From NCBI RefSeq assembly GCF_000758705.1, contig NZ_CP009287.1, forward strand, positions 1,860,001-1,924,000: a DNA stretch of 64,000 nucleotides, in the 5' to 3' direction. The notes under the pieces were generated by a model. It made no database searches, was not told the DNA's origin, and saw nothing but the letters and a program-made list of their open reading frames with translations. Origin of the DNA: Paenibacillus graminis (GTDB taxonomy: Bacteria; Bacillota; Bacilli; Paenibacillales; Paenibacillaceae). The translations under genes were made by a program, and so were the position numbers. The first letter of the stretch is position 1, and each line of letters begins with the position of its first letter. This document shows, in pieces, positions 36,301-46,135 of the stretch.

Positions 36301-38174
36301 ACGAAAGAGGACGATCCGGCGAATTGGTCCGGCTGCTTGCGGCAAGAGGCGCAGAGGTGATTCGGGTCCATCACGGTGAGAAGTATAGGCAAGAACAGGA
36401 ATCCTGCTACACGGTAGGCAATGAGGAAGCGGATTATCAACGCTTGTTCGCTGATCTGCAGGACCGGAAGGTCAGCAGAATCATTCATAGCTATGCTCTG
36501 GATGCGGGAGGTGAAGCCGCCGGACTCTGCAATCTGCAAGCCCTTCAGGCCCTTCAGGCGAAGAGCATCCAAAGTCTGTTCTATATAGTGAAGTCGTTAG
36601 TCCAAGCCAAGTACAAGCAGGAGATTGAGCTGGTGCTGTTAGGGAAGTATGGCTTTGAGATTACAGGGCATGAGGAAGAGCTGGAACCTTGTCAGACGGC
36701 CTTCTTCAATCTCGGAAAAACCGCAGCTGCAGAGTACCCGAATATGAGATGCCGCAGTATTGACCTGGACAATCAGACAGCATTGGCAGCTATATTGGAA
36801 GAAATAGAGGATGGACAGGCTGTCTATCAAGTTGCCTATAGGGGAAATGAACGGTATGTTCAGGAGTTTGGCCGTTATACAGGGGAACCGGTACAGTCCG
36901 GACAGCCGCCAGAGCTGCAAGAGGATGGTTTGTATGTGATTACTGGCGGTACAGGCGGGATTGGTCTTGAAATCGCCAGGTATTTGTCCTCACAGAACAA
37001 GATTTGCCTGGGCCTGTTAAGCCGTGGCGGGCTGTCCCTTCCTGATTCAAAAGAGGATACCGGGCGAAACAAAACGGACGGGATGCGAAGCAGGCAATTG
37101 AGGATTCTGGAAGAAATCGAACACTCTGGAAGCCGGGTGATGGTGTGCCCATGCGATGTCACAGATGAGGAAGAGCTTGCCGGTGCTCTGCACAGGCTGA
37201 GGGAAACCTTCGGTCCGGTGAAAGGAGTCATCCATGCAGCTGGACTGGCCGGCAGCGGATTTTTGTTTACCAAGACCTGGGCGGATTTCAGCAGGGTCAC
37301 GAAACCCAAGATAGAAGGGGCTTATCTGCTGCATAGCCTGATAGAGGAGCCCCTCGACTTTTTCATGCTATTCTCTTCGGTTGCAGCGCTGGAAGGAAGT
37401 CCGGGCCAGGGTGACTATATCGTGGGCAACGGCTATTTGGATGGATTTGCCCCCTATTTGCGCAGGCAGGGGATTCGCGGAATCACGCTGAACTGGGCAG
37501 CCTGGGAAGAGATTGGCATGGCTGCAGACTACGGTGCGGCAACGGGCAGCAGCATCTGCAAGCCGTTGAAAACGCATGAGGCGCTTGCCGCTTTTGGACA
37601 AGCGCTCGCCATGGACTGCAGTCAAGTGCTGATCGGTTCACTCCACCTTGACCGGCTTGCAGCCGTGCAAGAAAGCTCATTCTTAAGAATAGAGGATGCG
37701 CTTATCCGCAGGCTGGGTGATCCCAAGCAGACTGTTCATGATACTTTCCCGTTCACCATTACGGGCCGCGCCGACGGGAACTATGATGACATTGAACAAG
37801 CAATATCGCGGATCTGGGCAGAAACGATGCATTTGCCGTCTGTTAACATCTACAGCAGTTTTCTGGATATAGGCGGGGATTCATTGATCGCAACCCAACT
37901 GCTCAGAAAGCTGGAAATCGAGTTTCCGGGCATTCTCGACTTGCCGGATTTGTTTACGTATTCTTCGGTGGCCGAGCTTTGCGGTTATATAAAGCAGCAG
38001 CGTGACCGGCAGCAAGTGAAAACGGCCGAATCCGCAGCAGATCCGAACCCCTCTTCCGGGGATTCGCTTGACGTGCAGCTGCAATCGATTATGGACAAGC
38101 TGACTTCCGATGAACAAACCGTAGAAGATTTGGTGGAGCTTCTATCACAACGGAGGAATCGTATTGATGAGTAA
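33381..38174 (+). CDS. trans-AT PKS 5: KS-DH-KR-ACP
   Basis: 1597 aa. Its ATG overlaps the PKS 4 stop by 4 bases. An N-terminal helical segment (KYIYQQIKDQELS) probably docks with PKS 4. KS: Cys209 in SACSSG, EAHGTGT, NIGHLAA. No AT. DH: His693 in EHLMMGFHIVP, a full HxxxGxxxxP; HPALLD Asp862. KR: GGTGGIG, with SSVAALEGSPGQGDY and Asn. ACP: Ser1501 (GGDS). A docking tail closes the protein (LTSDEQTVEDLVELL). From the DH through the KR it is clearly related to PKS 6, an older duplication than the one between PKS 7 and 8. It predicts a further C=C bond. It overlaps PKS 6 by 8 bases. Confidence 0.93.
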   Translation: MKETKKYIYQQIKDQELSVEKSKVILKEIKQAGVKKHKDIAIIGMAGRFPGASNLDEYWNNLLHEVDCIGDFPESRQKGVEGFIQKNALGPLQKITYEKGGYLEQIDQFDSEYFKISNKEAEMMDPIQRLLLTAVMESVEDAGYGGRRIVSSRTGVFIGRDHTVGNMYTHLLDQTDELALTGSYTGILSSRISYFLDLRGPSIVLDSACSSGLLAIHDACQAIRNNECDMAIAGGVCLVFFPVKNPAFGLVESKLHLLKPFDKQADGTLWGEGIGSLLLKPLDKAIEDRDHIHAVIKGSAVNNDGRSNGLTAPNALAQEDLFTKAWTNAEIAPETIGFYEAHGTGTVLGDPIEVQSLSNAFRKYTSKKQFCGIGSVKSNIGHLAAASGIASVMKAILSLKHQKLVSTLHFDDPNPFIDFVGSPIYMVNKLQEWTRVQEDIPLRAGISSFGFSGTNLHLVLEEAPVSTPQAEASRPFHIFTVSAKEKAVLFEWVSQYLHHMQRAGDVELADLCYTAATGRGHYAYRLALIVRDMQELQEKLHRLISGHPRSGQSADGIYYGEFKIVPESKKDKSTGETTEPALNLLHEQARTMLAAYSGQDIQAISEICSLYVQGAEINWEVCYQPGRHRRIPLPVYPFQKTSFWPQADKPPGSRGLQSPPSETLPGRKILETYQQSVYEVELRVEEQWLLREHLMMGFHIVPAAGLIEWARQTGCSHVGNLAFNLQDFRFINPLIVGESEGHLVHTRVEQQDSQFRLQIANRAALGNEGSPNEWNLNAEGRIVPFQNIGVARVDMELLLKNSGWEPVEPDFGSIAGSTAFGPRWNNIRQLSQSKDRVLVHVQLGERYAEDFSAYGYHPALLDTGLNAATMFILRDLYLPFSFKKFTFYDNMPASFYSCLCKREAGGDNKETISYDIRLIDEQGNVFAEVENYTLKKVSAAMVTKDLFHQLHWVKESRQSAGRNITDGAVLLFGDERGRSGELVRLLAARGAEVIRVHHGEKYRQEQESCYTVGNEEADYQRLFADLQDRKVSRIIHSYALDAGGEAAGLCNLQALQALQAKSIQSLFYIVKSLVQAKYKQEIELVLLGKYGFEITGHEEELEPCQTAFFNLGKTAAAEYPNMRCRSIDLDNQTALAAILEEIEDGQAVYQVAYRGNERYVQEFGRYTGEPVQSGQPPELQEDGLYVITGGTGGIGLEIARYLSSQNKICLGLLSRGGLSLPDSKEDTGRNKTDGMRSRQLRILEEIEHSGSRVMVCPCDVTDEEELAGALHRLRETFGPVKGVIHAAGLAGSGFLFTKTWADFSRVTKPKIEGAYLLHSLIEEPLDFFMLFSSVAALEGSPGQGDYIVGNGYLDGFAPYLRRQGIRGITLNWAAWEEIGMAADYGAATGSSICKPLKTHEALAAFGQALAMDCSQVLIGSLHLDRLAAVQESSFLRIEDALIRRLGDPKQTVHDTFPFTITGRADGNYDDIEQAISRIWAETMHLPSVNIYSSFLDIGGDSLIATQLLRKLEIEFPGILDLPDLFTYSSVAELCGYIKQQRDRQQVKTAESAADPNPSSGDSLDVQLQSIMDKLTSDEQTVEDLVELLSQRRNRIDE

Positions 38175-41100
38175 CATCGATCTGCTGAATGCCGAAATTC
38201 TGGAGAGCGTCAAGGCCAACCGCCTGGACCAGAAGCTCGCGCTGAAAATTCTGCATCAACTAAACAGCAGCCGGGCAGAAGCGGAAAACCGTACAGCCGA
38301 TGATATCGCCATCATCGGCATCGCCTGCCGCTTTCCTTTTGCCGATACGCTTGAGCAATACTGGGACAACCTGCTTAACGGAGTCAATGGCATCACTGAT
38401 TTTCCGCTGAAGAGACGTAAGGATGTTGATCCTTTAGTGCGAAAAATAATGGGGACGCCCGTATACGGCAAAGGAAGCTATTTGGAAGAAGTCGATTCGT
38501 TCGATGCCGAATATTTTCGCCTGTCCCCCAAGGAAGCCGAGTTCATGGACCCCCATCAGCGCTTGATGCTGGAAGTTGCCGCTGAAGCGATTGAAGATGC
38601 CGGTTATATGGGCGAAAAAATATATGGAACCCAAACAGGGGTGTTCATTGGAAGGGACCACCACTCTTCCGGACTGTATCAACAATTCATTGACTCTTCC
38701 AACGAGTTGGCCATGACCGGCAATCTTCCCAGCTTTATTTCGGGAAGGCTTGCCTTTTTCTTTAATTTGACCGGCCCTAATCAGGTCATTGATACCGCAT
38801 GCTCCTCCGGATTGGTTGCCCTGCACCAGGGCTGTGAATCGCTGAAGCATAAAGAATGTAAAATGGCCATTGTCGGCGGAATCAGTCTAAACTTGCTTCC
38901 GCTGGCAAACTCCTCGTTCAAAATTGTGGAAAACAATGACGGCAAGGTGCGCCCCTTCGATAAAAATGCCCAGGGAACGACTTGGGGAGAAGGATTGTCC
39001 GCCATCATCATCAAACCGTTGCGGGATGCGCTCAAAGACAAGGACCGGATCTATTCGGTGGTCAAAGGCAGCGGGGTGAACAGCGATGGGGCATCCAATT
39101 ACATCACAGCTCCCAATCCGGAGGCTCAGGAGCGCCTGTTGATTGATGTATGGACTAAGGCAGGAATACATCCGGAAACGGTTTCCTATATTGAAACCCA
39201 CGGGACAGGCACTGTGGTTGGAGACCCCATCGAAGTGAAAGCGATGAAGCAAGCCTTTGATCAATATACGAATAAAAAACAATTTTGCGGCCTTGGCTCT
39301 GTAAAATCCAATATCGGTCATCTCGTGGGGGCTTCCGGGATGGCTTCCCTCATCAAAGTCGTCTTGTCCATGAAGCATAAGCAGTTGGTCCCCACCCTCC
39401 ACTTTGAAGAGCCGAATCCATATATTCCATTCTCCCAGTCGCCGTTCTATATGGTGGACAAGCCTCTTGCCTGGGAACAGGCCCAAGGGCCGCGGCGTGC
39501 GGGCATCAGTTCTTTTGGATTCAGCGGCATGAACTGTCATGTGCTTCTGGAGGAATGGCAGCAGCAGGAAGATCACCACACGGTGCGGGAACAACCGGAG
39601 GAACCGCGGATTTTTCCGGTGTCTGCAAAAACGAAGTCCGGTTTGCTGGAATTACTGCACAGGTACTCTCAATTTCTGCAAGCCAATCCACAAGCGGATT
39701 ATCAGAATCTTGTCTATACCGCTCAGCTTGGCCGGGAACATTTCTCCCACCGGCTGGCCATTATCGCCAAGAATTCGTCTGAGCTGCGGCTCCACATCGC
39801 TTCGGTCCTTTCGGACGATGTGGAACAGCTCTCTGAATCGATAGGGTATTACAGGTATTTCCCCATCAGGCAAAAGGCGAAAAATAATATGGCCCAGCAG
39901 GACCTGTCCGACGCCACAACGAAGGCTGCCTATGACCAAGCCGGTCGGCTGGTCCGGCAGATCGCCGGGAACCCTGCGCAGGCTGCTGCTGGCTCTCTTA
40001 ATGAGCTGGCTCAATTATATGTCCAGGGTACGCGCGTGGACTGGGCAGCCCTATGGACCGGACAAGCCGTACAGACTGTCCGGGTCCCGGTCTATCCTTT
40101 TGCCAAAACAAGGCACTGGCCGGCACAAGGGACAAATGAAGGAGCATCTCCGGGTGTTCCGGGGCCGCTTCCGGGTGAGTGTACCGTCAAGACAGCGGGA
40201 ATGAGAATATACGCCGCGAAGCTGTCCGGCAAAGAGCATTGGCTGCTGCAGGAGCATCGCATTCACGATAATGGTGTATGGCCGGGAGTGGCTTATCTCG
40301 AAATGGCCAAGGCAGCAAGCGGGTATTATTTTACCGGGAAGAATGTAGAGCTGAGGCAGGTTACTTTGCCAAATATGCTGATGTGCCCGCCGGATGAGAC
40401 CAGGGTTGTTCATACGATTATTCATGAGGAGCATGATCATGTTGCCTTTACGATAGCCAGTATGAAGGAAAGCGGGCATAAGGAAAACTGGATCATTCAT
40501 GCACAAGGGGAGATTTATCCGCAGGCTGAGTACAAAATGCCATGGATTGCGCTGGAACCGCTGATTCAGAAGATGAACGAGGAGAACGCTGAAATATTCA
40601 CTCCGATTCTTACAGCGGGAATTCAGTATGGCCCAAGGTGGAAGTGCATCCGCAGGTTTTACCAGAACGACAGTTCGGCAGTGCTCCATATCAGGTCAAC
40701 GGGTGGTGCTCCAGAGCGTGAGGAATATTCGCTTCATCCTGCCCTTATGGACACAGCGCTCAGTTTCTGGCATCTGCTGAGACAAAGCGGGGAAGCGGCT
40801 GATCTGCCGGCGTTTCCCTTCTATTATGAATCCATCCGCATCTTTGGAGCGATGCCGGCTTCCTTTTACAGCTATTTGCGGAAAAGGGAGACTCACGGAG
40901 ATCACCGGGAAACGGTCTCCTACGATATCAGCCTGATTGATGAGGAAGGCAACGTTTTCGTGGAAGTGGAGAATTATACCTTGAAAAAAGTCTCGCCGGC
41001 GCTGATTTCACAAGATCTTTTCTACCGGATAGATTGGGTGAAGTCTCCACAGCCGGACGGGAAAAGCAGAAGAGGAGGGACTGTGCTCCTGTTCGGCAAC

Positions 41101-44100
41101 GAGTGCAGACGAACCCGGGAATTAATCGGGCACCTGGAGGCAGACGGCGTTGAGCTGATTCAGGTTGCCCGGGGGGATGCGTATCGCAAAGAGACGGACA
41201 GCCGTTATGCAGTCGGCAACGAAGCAACGGATTATCTTCAGTTGTTTGCCGATTTGCAGGGCCGAAACCTCAGCCGGATTATTCATGGTTATGCCCTTGA
41301 CGAAGGCTGCGGGGCAGACAGTTTCACCAGTTTGCAGGCGGCTCAGGAAAAGAGCGTCCAAAGCCTGTTTTTCATTGTGAAAGCGTTGGTTCAGGCGAAA
41401 TACAAAGAGCAGATCGATGTCGTGCTGCTGGGCAAACACGGCTACGAGGTCACCGGAGGCGAAAAAGAGCTTGAGCCTTGTTATGCGGCCTTCTTCAATC
41501 TGGGGAAGGTTGTGAATACGGAGTATCCTAATCTGAAGTGCCGCAGTATCGACCTGGGCGATGAGACCGGATGGGAAGCGGTGCTGGAGGAAATCTTCGG
41601 GGAGCGCATGGCGTATCAGGTGGCCTACCGCGGGAATGAGCGGTTTGTCGAGGAGCTGGCCCGCTGCGCTGGAGAGGAGCCGGAAGAGCTGCTCGGGCTG
41701 CAGGAAGGCGGCTTGTATCTAATCACCGGCGGAACCGGCGGGCTTGGGCTGGAGATTGCGAGACACCTGTCCTCGAAGAACAAGATCAAGCTCGGACTCT
41801 TAAGCCGCAGCGGCCTGCCGCCCCGTGACATAGGGGAGGACATTAGGCAAAGCGGAGCAGAGAAGGGAACAGCCCGGAAAATGGAGCTTCTGGATGAGAT
41901 CGAACGTTCAGGCAGCCAGGTCATCATATGTCCGTGCGACATCACAGATGGGCAGGAACTTGAACACTGCCTGAAGCAGCTGAGAGAAGCGTATGGACCG
42001 GTCAAAGGGATTATCCATGCGGCAGGCATCGCGGGCAGCGGGTATCTGTTTACTAAAGACTGGTCTGATTTTACAAGGGTGACCGCACCCAAGATCGAAG
42101 GCGCTTATCTGCTGTACAGCTTGCTGCAGGAGCAGCCGGACTTTTTTGTTCTGTTCTCTTCGGTAGCGACCCTGGAAGGCAGTCCCGGCCAAGGTGATTA
42201 CGCAGCGGGGAACGGCTACCTGGACGGGTTTGCCCACTTTTTGCGCAGAAAAGGTGTCCGCGGGCTTACCCTTAACTGGACTGCCTGGGGAGAGACAGGC
42301 ATGGCGCTGGATTACGGTGCATTGGAGGGCGGCGGAATATTCAGGCCGCTGAAAACCGCTGAAGCGGTTCGTGCGTTTAGCCGGACTCTCCAGTTGGGGC
42401 AACCCCGCATCATGATCGCAGACATACGTTTTGACCGGCTCAATGAATCCGTTCTGCGGAATTTCCCGCTCCAGCTATCGCCTGAGCTGAGGAGAACCGG
42501 CAATCGCTTTGCGAAGCCTGGTCCCGCTCCGGCAGCGGCAGCCCAGATTGCGGTTATCGGCAAGAGCGGGGCCGCAATAAGTGAAACGGAACAGGCAGTG
42601 GCGCAAGTGTGGGCGAAGACATTTGGGCTGACAGAAATGGATATATCAAAGAACTTCTATGAGCTGGGCGGAGATTCTATCATGGCTACGCAGATGACCA
42701 ATCTCCTCAACACACATCTGCAACAGAAGCTGGGTATTGCAGAGATCTTTGAATACCCGACGGTATCCGAACTTGCGGCTTACCTGGAGCAATCTCTTCC
42801 TTCACGGAAGGAGGCTCCCGCAAAGACGGCCAGCTCAGAGGCTCCAAATGCCGGTTATGATCTTTCCAAGGCACAGCAGCGGATTTGGTTCTTGCAGAAC
42901 TACGATCCCCAGACAACGGCCTATCATTTACCGGTTGTCAAGGTGATCCGCGAGGCGGTTGATCTGGCGGTCCTGCAGCAGGGGCTTGATATCCTAACCC
43001 GGCGCCACTCTTCGCTGCGGACCGTAATCAGGAATGTGAACGGGACTGCGAAACAGTTCATTGTTCCGGACAGAAGCCATGTGATCCATTTTATCGATTA
43101 TTCACAGGAACCGGATAGGAAGCTGCTTTCGTCAAGACGGCTGGATGAACTGAATACAACCGCTTTTGAGCTGGAGCAGAACTTATTCCGGGCGGAGCTG
43201 CACCGGTATGGAGAGAGCGAGTATCTCTTATACATCAACATGCACCATATGATTTCGGATGGATGGAGTATGGGGGTGTTTTTCCGGGAATGGATGGAGC
43301 TGTACGACCAAATCCAGTCCAAGCGTCCCGTCCAATTAGCGCCGATTACCTTGCAGCCGGTGGATTGGGTAGAGCAGGAGAAGCTCTGGATCGGGTCCGA
43401 AGATTGTGGAAACATGGAAAAATACTGGCTGGAAGAGCTGGCCCGGCCGCTCCCGGTTCTTGAACTGCCGACCGATTATGATCGCCCGCATTCCCTTGCC
43501 TATGATGGGAGTTATATTAAATTCACGGTTTCAGCAGAGGTTACCGGGCAATTGCGGGTGCTGGCAAGAGACCGCTCAACGACCCTGTACATGACTGTTC
43601 TGGCGATCTATTTTCTTTTTTTGCAGAAACTCAGCCAAGAAGAGGACATTATCGTCGGATTCCCGGTTTCGGGAAGAGAACAACAGGAATGGGAGAATAT
43701 CATCGGATTATTTATGAATATGGTGTGCATTCGGGTGGATTTCCGGGAGCTTGGCAGCTTTGGCGAGGTATTGGAGGAGGTCAAACGCAAATGCTTAAAA
43801 GCCTATGCCAACGGTAGATATCCGTTCAATACGCTGGTAGAGAAGCTGAACCCGGAAAGAGACCCGAGCAGAACCCCTGTCTTTTCTACCATTTTTCAGC
43901 TATATGACAATGTTCCCCAGGACAATGACAGAATGAGCCTTTACGATTTGAGCTGTATTTGCAAAATGGATAACGGTCAAATCGAGGTTAGGCTGGAATA
44001 CAAAACCTCACTTTTCACGGAACGGACTATACAAAATTACGCTTGCTATTTAACGCACCTGATTAACCAGGTCATCGCAGATCCTGAAGGACGCCTTAGC

Positions 44101-46131
44101 GGTTATGAATTGCTGGATACCCGTCACAAAACGGAGATTATGAATGCATTCAATCCCCTTCCGGTTCCTCTGAATCCGCCGGATCAGGTCTATCGTTTGT
44201 TTGAAGCGCAAGTGGAGAAGAACCCGGACCACACGGCTGTGGTGTATGAGGGAGAACGGCTCAGCTACAGGGAGCTGGATGAGCTGTCCAATCAGCTGGC
44301 AGCCTTTCTGGTGCAGCTTGAACAGGAAGCGGCTGATCCGGTTGGCGTCTATTTGGGCCGCGGTATCCATATGATTGCTGCGCTTCTGGGCATTCTTAAG
44401 TCTGGCCGTCCCTATGTTCCGCTTGATGCGGATTTCCCGCCTGAGCGGATCGCGTATATGATCAGGCACAGCGGGCTTAGAACCGTTGTCTCAGACGGTG
44501 CGTCTATACCCAAGCTGGTGGAATTAGCCGGCGATGTTCTGAAGACTGTCATCGATGTTACAGGCGATTCCATCCCAGCGGGAACAGCAGATCATCTCTC
44601 TTGCTACAACTACTCTGATATCCGCAAGCAGCCCGCTGCCCGAATCCGGCCCAAGGCGTCTTCGGCGCTGATGTACATTATCTATACTTCAGGCTCTACG
44701 GGAACGCCGAAGGGGGTCATGGTCAGCCAGTCCAATGTGCTCAACTATCTGTTGTGGAGCCGTCAGCAGTTCAACTTGGGGCCGCAGCACAACATGATGC
44801 TGGTCACTTCGGTCAGCTTTGATATTTCAGTCTTCGAAATCTTTGGTTGTCTGTCAAGCGGGGCAGCCTTGCATATTGTAGCATCGGACAGGCTCAGGGA
44901 CCCCGCGCTTTTGTTAACTTATATTGATCAAAACAAGATTAACTTCTGGCATTCGGTACCCACACTGATGAATCAATTTCTGTTCGGAATCTCTTCGCAA
45001 GATGAGCGGGAGGTAGCGTGCTTGCAGCAATTTGATGCCGTTGCCATTGGCGGCGAAGCGTGGAGTCCCAAGCTGGCAGGAGATATCCGCAAAAGCTTTT
45101 CCCATGCAAAACTATACAATTTGTACGGTCCTACGGAAGCTACGATCTGGGCAACGTGTTATGAAGCCGCAAGCGATTTGGCCGGCAAAACGACAGTGCC
45201 GCTCGGCAAACCGGTTTATAACAACCGGATTTATATACTCGATAAGGATGGGAACTTGTGCGGGCAAGGGATTTCCGGTGAAATCTGCATCAGTGGGGCA
45301 GGAGTCACTCCAGGCTATTTCCGGGACGAGGAGACAACCGCCGCTGTGTACCGCACCCATCCATTTACCGATCAGATTGTATACCACACCGGAGATATAG
45401 GTAAATACAGTATGGATGGCCAGCTCGAATATATTGCCCGCAAAGATGGAATGGTCAAGGTAAGAGGTTACCGGATTGAAACAGGTGAAATCGAACATAC
45501 GCTCTACAGACTGGAAGGGCTGAAGACGGCTGCTGTTGTAGCGGTGAACGAAGGCGAGTCGAACAAACTGATCTGCTACTATACCTCGGCACGCGATATC
45601 CCGGTCCGGGAAATTCAAGATTACCTGCAGCAGACCTTGCCTTTGTACATGATCCCTTCCCGGTTTATCTCTTTGGAAACCCTGCCCACTACATCCAACG
45701 GGAAAATCGACAGAAAGGCGCTGCGGTCCATGCCTCTTCTGATGGAACCCGCTGGACAAGCGGAAATGCAGCTGCCGGAGAATGATGCGGAGGAATTTTT
45801 GCTGCATGTGTGGCAGGAATTACTCGGAATCGGGAATATCGGAACGGATCAAAATTTCTTCGATATCGGCGGAAATTCGCATCTGATCATTCAGCTTCAA
45901 GCAAGAATTGAACAGAAATACATGAAGCGGATCAAGGTCATTGATCTGTTCCGGTGCAAAACCATTGGCGCCATAGCCGATTATATCCAGGGAAGTATGC
46001 AGGAATCCGGACAGTCAGAATCCACAACCGGAACAGCAAAGGATGAGATCAGCGATATCATGCAGCTTCTGGATGAATACAGCGAAGGTGAAACCTCCGT
46101 AGAGGAAATCCTACAAAAACTGGGGGAGTGA
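38167..46131 (+). CDS. Hybrid trans-AT PKS-NRPS 6: KS-DH-KR-ACP-C-A-PCP
   Basis: 2654 aa from ATG 38167, with GGAGG at 38152-38156. An immediately preceding TTG is also in frame. KS: Cys212, ETHGTGT, NIGHLVG. DH: His697 in EHRIHDNGVWPG, with HPALMD Asp862. KR: GGTGGLG, with SSVATLEG...Tyr...Asn. ACP: Ser1504. C: HHMISDG from 1693. A: about 2005-2525 with complete TSGSTGTPKG and GPTE motifs. My pocket reading is D-I-F-H-A-G-L-I-W-K, which I cannot match to a known amino acid; Asp235 is present, so an alpha-amino acid is expected, probably small. PCP: Ser2571 (GGNS). It ends in a docking tail (SEGETSVEEILQKLGE). It adds one unsaturated ketide and one amino acid. Confidence 0.92.
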   Translation: MSNIDLLNAEILESVKANRLDQKLALKILHQLNSSRAEAENRTADDIAIIGIACRFPFADTLEQYWDNLLNGVNGITDFPLKRRKDVDPLVRKIMGTPVYGKGSYLEEVDSFDAEYFRLSPKEAEFMDPHQRLMLEVAAEAIEDAGYMGEKIYGTQTGVFIGRDHHSSGLYQQFIDSSNELAMTGNLPSFISGRLAFFFNLTGPNQVIDTACSSGLVALHQGCESLKHKECKMAIVGGISLNLLPLANSSFKIVENNDGKVRPFDKNAQGTTWGEGLSAIIIKPLRDALKDKDRIYSVVKGSGVNSDGASNYITAPNPEAQERLLIDVWTKAGIHPETVSYIETHGTGTVVGDPIEVKAMKQAFDQYTNKKQFCGLGSVKSNIGHLVGASGMASLIKVVLSMKHKQLVPTLHFEEPNPYIPFSQSPFYMVDKPLAWEQAQGPRRAGISSFGFSGMNCHVLLEEWQQQEDHHTVREQPEEPRIFPVSAKTKSGLLELLHRYSQFLQANPQADYQNLVYTAQLGREHFSHRLAIIAKNSSELRLHIASVLSDDVEQLSESIGYYRYFPIRQKAKNNMAQQDLSDATTKAAYDQAGRLVRQIAGNPAQAAAGSLNELAQLYVQGTRVDWAALWTGQAVQTVRVPVYPFAKTRHWPAQGTNEGASPGVPGPLPGECTVKTAGMRIYAAKLSGKEHWLLQEHRIHDNGVWPGVAYLEMAKAASGYYFTGKNVELRQVTLPNMLMCPPDETRVVHTIIHEEHDHVAFTIASMKESGHKENWIIHAQGEIYPQAEYKMPWIALEPLIQKMNEENAEIFTPILTAGIQYGPRWKCIRRFYQNDSSAVLHIRSTGGAPEREEYSLHPALMDTALSFWHLLRQSGEAADLPAFPFYYESIRIFGAMPASFYSYLRKRETHGDHRETVSYDISLIDEEGNVFVEVENYTLKKVSPALISQDLFYRIDWVKSPQPDGKSRRGGTVLLFGNECRRTRELIGHLEADGVELIQVARGDAYRKETDSRYAVGNEATDYLQLFADLQGRNLSRIIHGYALDEGCGADSFTSLQAAQEKSVQSLFFIVKALVQAKYKEQIDVVLLGKHGYEVTGGEKELEPCYAAFFNLGKVVNTEYPNLKCRSIDLGDETGWEAVLEEIFGERMAYQVAYRGNERFVEELARCAGEEPEELLGLQEGGLYLITGGTGGLGLEIARHLSSKNKIKLGLLSRSGLPPRDIGEDIRQSGAEKGTARKMELLDEIERSGSQVIICPCDITDGQELEHCLKQLREAYGPVKGIIHAAGIAGSGYLFTKDWSDFTRVTAPKIEGAYLLYSLLQEQPDFFVLFSSVATLEGSPGQGDYAAGNGYLDGFAHFLRRKGVRGLTLNWTAWGETGMALDYGALEGGGIFRPLKTAEAVRAFSRTLQLGQPRIMIADIRFDRLNESVLRNFPLQLSPELRRTGNRFAKPGPAPAAAAQIAVIGKSGAAISETEQAVAQVWAKTFGLTEMDISKNFYELGGDSIMATQMTNLLNTHLQQKLGIAEIFEYPTVSELAAYLEQSLPSRKEAPAKTASSEAPNAGYDLSKAQQRIWFLQNYDPQTTAYHLPVVKVIREAVDLAVLQQGLDILTRRHSSLRTVIRNVNGTAKQFIVPDRSHVIHFIDYSQEPDRKLLSSRRLDELNTTAFELEQNLFRAELHRYGESEYLLYINMHHMISDGWSMGVFFREWMELYDQIQSKRPVQLAPITLQPVDWVEQEKLWIGSEDCGNMEKYWLEELARPLPVLELPTDYDRPHSLAYDGSYIKFTVSAEVTGQLRVLARDRSTTLYMTVLAIYFLFLQKLSQEEDIIVGFPVSGREQQEWENIIGLFMNMVCIRVDFRELGSFGEVLEEVKRKCLKAYANGRYPFNTLVEKLNPERDPSRTPVFSTIFQLYDNVPQDNDRMSLYDLSCICKMDNGQIEVRLEYKTSLFTERTIQNYACYLTHLINQVIADPEGRLSGYELLDTRHKTEIMNAFNPLPVPLNPPDQVYRLFEAQVEKNPDHTAVVYEGERLSYRELDELSNQLAAFLVQLEQEAADPVGVYLGRGIHMIAALLGILKSGRPYVPLDADFPPERIAYMIRHSGLRTVVSDGASIPKLVELAGDVLKTVIDVTGDSIPAGTADHLSCYNYSDIRKQPAARIRPKASSALMYIIYTSGSTGTPKGVMVSQSNVLNYLLWSRQQFNLGPQHNMMLVTSVSFDISVFEIFGCLSSGAALHIVASDRLRDPALLLTYIDQNKINFWHSVPTLMNQFLFGISSQDEREVACLQQFDAVAIGGEAWSPKLAGDIRKSFSHAKLYNLYGPTEATIWATCYEAASDLAGKTTVPLGKPVYNNRIYILDKDGNLCGQGISGEICISGAGVTPGYFRDEETTAAVYRTHPFTDQIVYHTGDIGKYSMDGQLEYIARKDGMVKVRGYRIETGEIEHTLYRLEGLKTAAVVAVNEGESNKLICYYTSARDIPVREIQDYLQQTLPLYMIPSRFISLETLPTTSNGKIDRKALRSMPLLMEPAGQAEMQLPENDAEEFLLHVWQELLGIGNIGTDQNFFDIGGNSHLIIQLQARIEQKYMKRIKVIDLFRCKTIGAIADYIQGSMQESGQSESTTGTAKDEISDIMQLLDEYSEGETSVEEILQKLGE

Positions 46132-46135
46132 GGTC

